Below, in pieces: positions 5,897 to 8,909 of a stretch of DNA of 8,909 nt. The stretch lies in contig JAFZTG010000105.1 in assembly GCA_017618935.1 (NCBI GenBank), positions 1 through 8,909 on the forward strand. The letters run 5' to 3'. How positions within the stretch are numbered: position 1 is the first letter of the stretch; each line of letters begins with the position of its first letter. The position numbers and the translations under genes were made by a program. Source of the stretch: Bacteroidales bacterium. Its GTDB lineage: Bacteria; Bacteroidota; Bacteroidia; Bacteroidales; UBA1715. The notes below the pieces were generated by a model that saw nothing but the letters and a program-made list of their open reading frames with translations, was not told the DNA's origin and did not search any database.

Positions 5897-7710
5897 TAGT
5901 TTTTATATGTTATGGACTTTTCAAGAACTTGTTGTTCTCTCCAAGCATTAGTAATCGTATCTGTCAAATATTTCTCTATCATCAACGTTGCCATAGGAGC
6001 CGCCAAAGTAGCCCCGAAGCCGCCATTTTCAACACAAACGGCTATTGCAATCTTAGGATTATTTCGTGGTGCAAACGCCATAAACATGGAGTGGTCCTCG
6101 CCGTGTGGGTTCTGAGCCGTACCCGTTTTTCCACAAATATCCAACCCCTTTATCGCCAACCACCACGCCGTTGCTCCCGCTCCACCGTTCACAACCTGAT
6201 ACATTCCTTCGGTAACAATGTCAAAATATTTCTTTGCTATAGGCAACTCGTGCCGTTGAATAAAACTATTGTCAAACACGGTATCGGCAATCTCTTTCAC
6301 AAGATGTGGAGTATAATAATAACCTTTATTTGCAATAGTTGCAGCGATATTAGCCATTTGTAGCGGTGTTTCCGTTATTTCTCCCTGACCTATCGCCAAC
6401 GACACTATCGTTAACGAGTTCCAACGATTTTTTCCGTAAGTTTTGTCATACGATTCCGCACGGGGAATATTGCCGCTTTTCTCGCTTGGCAAGTCAATTC
6501 CCAACGGTTTACCCAAGCCAAACGATTTGATATACGACTGCCATGTTAAAAATCCCGCACGAGCAGAGCCATATTTTGAAGCATCGATAATTGCTCGAAA
6601 CTCATTACAATAATATGCATTACATGACATTTTTATTGATTCTATCAAATTGATAGGTGAATAGTGGTTGTGGCAACCAACGTGCAATCCGCCAGAATAA
6701 TATCCTGCTTGGCAACCATAGATGGTATTTTGTGTCACAATCCCTTCCTGCAAGCCAATCAGTGCATTTACCGTCTTGAACGTTGAGCCAGGAGGATATA
6801 CGCCTTGTATTGGTCTGTTATAAAGTGGTTTAAGCGGGTCACGAACAAGTTTGTTGTAATTCTCGCTTACCAGACGACCAACCATAGTGTTCGGGTCAAA
6901 GGTCGGAGAAGAAACGATGGCTAAAATCTCACCTGTTTTCGGGTCTATGGCAACAATACTACCCTTTTTATTTTGCATCAATTTCTCACCATACTGCTGT
7001 AAGTCAATATCTAACGTAGTTGTGATGTTTTTCCCCAAGGTAACAGTCTTATCATATTTCCCATCTTCCAAAGAACCCTTCACACGACCTTTCACATCCA
7101 CTTGATAATATTTGCCTCCCTTAACACCTCTTAAATATGACTCATATCGTTTTTCAATGCCGATTTTTCCGATATAGTCGCCTTGCTCATAATACGGATC
7201 TGCCGCTATCTCGTCTTTCCCGACCTCACTGATATATCCCAAAGCCAAGGCACCACAATGATAGGGATAATTTCGCACAGTACGAGTTTGCACATAAAAT
7301 CCAGGGAAATTAAAAAGTTGCTCCTGCAAACGTGCGTATGTCTCGGCACTAATTTGCCGAATGATGGGATACGGACGATACCTGTTCTTTTGTGCCTTAC
7401 GCAATTCTGCCACAAAAACTTCTTTGCTCACATTTATAATTGACAGCAATGCCAAGGTGTCCAAATTCTTGATTTGTCCCGTCACCACCATCAAATCGTA
7501 TGCTGCTTCGTTGGCAACAATCAATTTCCCGTTTCTGTCGTAAATCAATCCGCGAGCAGGGTGTTGTACCTCGTAACGACGGCTGTTGTTGGTGGCATCC
7601 AATTTGTAACTATCGTCAATCACTTGAATGTAAAATAACCGACAAACATATAGCAGCGCAACTAACACTACCATAACAGATAACAGTAATCTTCGGTTAG
7701 AATCATTCAT
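5896..7710 (-). CDS. mrdA: Penicillin-binding protein 2, elongation transpeptidase
   Basis: 604 residues, class B PBP that crosslinks peptidoglycan during side-wall growth with RodA. It has an N-terminal cytoplasmic stub, one membrane helix (about 8-29), then the pedestal region with ARGLIYDRNGKLIVAN (52-67), typical of PBP2. The transpeptidase domain carries STFK 309-312 (nucleophile S309, in PPGSTFKT), SCN 362-364, and KTGT 528-531 (GKTGTAQNPHG). All catalytic motifs are intact. Length is near the family norm. It starts one base after the mreD stop and overlaps rodA by one base. The product is the target of beta-lactams such as mecillinam in other bacteria; susceptibility here cannot be read from the sequence. 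Confidence 0.96.
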   Translation of the reverse strand: MNDSNRRLLLSVMVVLVALLYVCRLFYIQVIDDSYKLDATNNSRRYEVQHPARGLIYDRNGKLIVANEAAYDLMVVTGQIKNLDTLALLSIINVSKEVFVAELRKAQKNRYRPYPIIRQISAETYARLQEQLFNFPGFYVQTRTVRNYPYHCGALALGYISEVGKDEIAADPYYEQGDYIGKIGIEKRYESYLRGVKGGKYYQVDVKGRVKGSLEDGKYDKTVTLGKNITTTLDIDLQQYGEKLMQNKKGSIVAIDPKTGEILAIVSSPTFDPNTMVGRLVSENYNKLVRDPLKPLYNRPIQGVYPPGSTFKTVNALIGLQEGIVTQNTIYGCQAGYYSGGLHVGCHNHYSPINLIESIKMSCNAYYCNEFRAIIDASKYGSARAGFLTWQSYIKSFGLGKPLGIDLPSEKSGNIPRAESYDKTYGKNRWNSLTIVSLAIGQGEITETPLQMANIAATIANKGYYYTPHLVKEIADTVFDNSFIQRHELPIAKKYFDIVTEGMYQVVNGGAGATAWWLAIKGLDICGKTGTAQNPHGEDHSMFMAFAPRNNPKIAIAVCVENGGFGATLAAPMATLMIEKYLTDTITNAWREQQVLEKSITYKN

Positions 7711-7711
7711 A

Positions 7712-8215
7712 CTAACGTTTTATTACAAAGTATTCGGTGACAATTATAACAAGCACGGTGAGAAATACGTTAATCAACATTCGTATGAACATAAATCCCA
7801 TATCGTCAAACGTGAATGTAAAACAAAAATAAAGCATTATGTGGTGAATCGCCACGCACACCGACGTGTATTTCAACACCCATGCAAGTCCAAAATATCG
7901 TAAAATGGGGACATTGTTCGATTCATATCCCACACGAGGAGACAACCACGTCAAAATTGTAGGTCGCGCAAAAGCCATCATAACAGTAGCACTCGCGTGT
8001 ACACCCAAGGAATTGATTGACAAATCAATCAAAAATCCCGAAAGAAACGCCAAAAGCAACAATAAGGTTTTGGGAAATGATACTGGCAATACTAAAATAA
8101 AACCTACATATAAATATGGAGCAATCTGACCAATAGCCGACACATTGTTGAATACCAGAATTTGCAACAATTCAAGTACAATGAACACTATAATATATCG
8201 AGTGATTCTTTCCAT
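7712..8215 (-). CDS. mreD: Rod-shape-determining protein MreD
   Basis: 167 residues, almost wholly hydrophobic, with about five membrane helices (roughly 5-22, 28-46, 49-68, 105-128 and 142-163). MreD is the small membrane partner of MreC in the elongasome. Its sequence is poorly conserved, so the call rests on size, topology, the FLSGFLIDLSINSLGVHASA stretch (around helix 3, typical of the family), and position between mreC and mrdA. The ATG directly abuts the mreC stop (TAAATG) and the stop is one base from the mrdA start, so translation is very likely coupled to both neighbours. Confidence 0.9.
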   Translation of the reverse strand: MERITRYIIVFIVLELLQILVFNNVSAIGQIAPYLYVGFILVLPVSFPKTLLLLLAFLSGFLIDLSINSLGVHASATVMMAFARPTILTWLSPRVGYESNNVPILRYFGLAWVLKYTSVCVAIHHIMLYFCFTFTFDDMGFMFIRMLINVFLTVLVIIVTEYFVIKR

Positions 8216-8909
8216 TTATATGCCCGATTCTAAATTTTCCCGTTCTTTCTTAAACAAATCTTTTACCACATACACATAATCCAAGCGTTTGAAGTCGGTT
8301 GACAACAACACATCGGCCGAAAAGAAATTGTCTTTCTGATAAAACGACTCCACCGTTCCAACCATAATTCCACTAGGGAACATATTCGAATAAGAATTCG
8401 TCACCAACGTGTCGCCAATGTTGATGATGGCGTGCAACGGAATTTCCTCCAGCGAGGCAGTTTCATAATCACCACCATGCCACATCAGGGAACCGTAAAA
8501 TCCCGAATCCTTAAACTTGGTGCTGACTTTGAACTGTGGATTAAGCACCGTCATTACCAACGAAAAATTTTCGGAAGAACGGACAACAACACCCACAATT
8601 CCCGACGGGCAAATCACCGACATATTTTTTTGTATGCCATGTTTGCGACCTTTGTTTATGGTAATGTAATTCTTGACCTTATTCGTTGAATTGTTGAGCA
8701 CCACAGCCGTAATGTACTCGTATTGTTGCGCCAAAACCTCATCACTCACAACTTTACTCCGAATGGTGTGATCATATTGCGAGAAAATCTGATTCTCGTA
8801 CAATCGTCGGTTTTCTTCGACAAGACGCTCGTTCGCCTCAACCAAATTAAAGTAACGGGTGATTTTTTGCGTTACTGAATAAATACGGCCTTGGAATGCT
8901 GTAGATACA
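8216..8909 (-). CDS. mreC: Rod-shape-determining protein MreC (N-terminus beyond the window)
   Basis: The C-terminal 230 residues of MreC, the periplasmic scaffold that links MreB and PBP2/RodA. The frame stays open to the right edge. Upstream of the TTG at 8845 it reads SVTQKITRYFNL, which joins smoothly to VEANERLVEENRRL, the coiled coil just after the membrane anchor, so 8845 is not the start. The beta-domain core follows: AVVLNNSTNKVKNYITINKG, a KHGIQKNMSVICPSGIVGVV stretch (conserved G-x-x-x-x-M-x-V and G-x-V-G) and, near the end, FKRLDYVYVV, all typical of MreC. The cytoplasmic and membrane-helix part lies outside. mreB would be expected just upstream. Confidence 0.93.
   Translation of the reverse strand, partial: VSTAFQGRIYSVTQKITRYFNLVEANERLVEENRRLYENQIFSQYDHTIRSKVVSDEVLAQQYEYITAVVLNNSTNKVKNYITINKGRKHGIQKNMSVICPSGIVGVVVRSSENFSLVMTVLNPQFKVSTKFKDSGFYGSLMWHGGDYETASLEEIPLHAIINIGDTLVTNSYSNMFPSGIMVGTVESFYQKDNFFSADVLLSTDFKRLDYVYVVKDLFKKERENLESGI

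Noticed and set aside
5890..6363. Long open frame on the + strand across the mrdA 3' end (157 codons), and similar ones at 3464-3841 and 7866-8129
   Set aside because: They lie opposite well-conserved genes, have no family features and look like frame shadows.
8843..8845. TTG as the start of mreC
   Set aside because: The frame continues upstream to the window edge and the extra residues fit the MreC coiled-coil region, so the gene is cut by the window and not started here.

Overview
This 8.9 kb window is ordinary-looking chromosome from a member of the Bacteroidota, most likely the Bacteroidales. The evidence is a GldD lipoprotein gene, an unusually long RodA, an SSB ending in DLPF, and promoter-like sites of the Bacteroidota type (TTTG, about 19-21 bases, then TAnnTTTG). 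The DNA is AT-rich by eye. No rRNA, tRNA, CRISPR array, insertion sequence or phage gene was seen. The species cannot be named from this sequence.

Layout. The left part (1-2182) reads on the + strand: the tail of a probable AAA+ ATPase of the DUF4143 type, then a membrane-anchored eukaryotic-like Ser/Thr kinase (189-1586), then a small two-domain protein of unknown function (1619-2182). The kinase has a good promoter of its own and the small protein has a partial one. Everything from 2233 to the right edge reads on the - strand and meets the left part convergently. In transcription order it is mreC (5' end outside the window), mreD, mrdA (PBP2), rodA, ssb, gldD, galE. A weak terminator hairpin sits in the 50-base convergent gap.

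How the genes work together. mreC-mreD-mrdA-rodA is the elongasome: MreC and MreD form the membrane scaffold, RodA polymerises glycan strands and PBP2 crosslinks them. Their junctions are 0, +1 and -1 bases, so translational coupling is expected; mreB would be expected just upstream, outside the window. ssb follows after 99 bases with its own promoter. It is followed by a strong UUCG-capped terminator hairpin that ends almost at the gldD start codon. galE (UDP-glucose 4-epimerase) lies 16 bases after gldD and probably shares its transcript.

Most notable points. (1) The ssb-gldD hairpin leaves gldD with no room for a promoter or free ribosome site. (2) gldE, which commonly lies between ssb and gldD, is absent there. 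(3) The kinase has no recognisable glycine-rich loop and carries a roughly 195-residue tail predicted to lie outside the cytoplasm, and it neighbours an uncharacterised two-domain protein. I saw no clear-cut new defence or mobile system; the kinase plus small-protein pair is the best candidate for undescribed biology.
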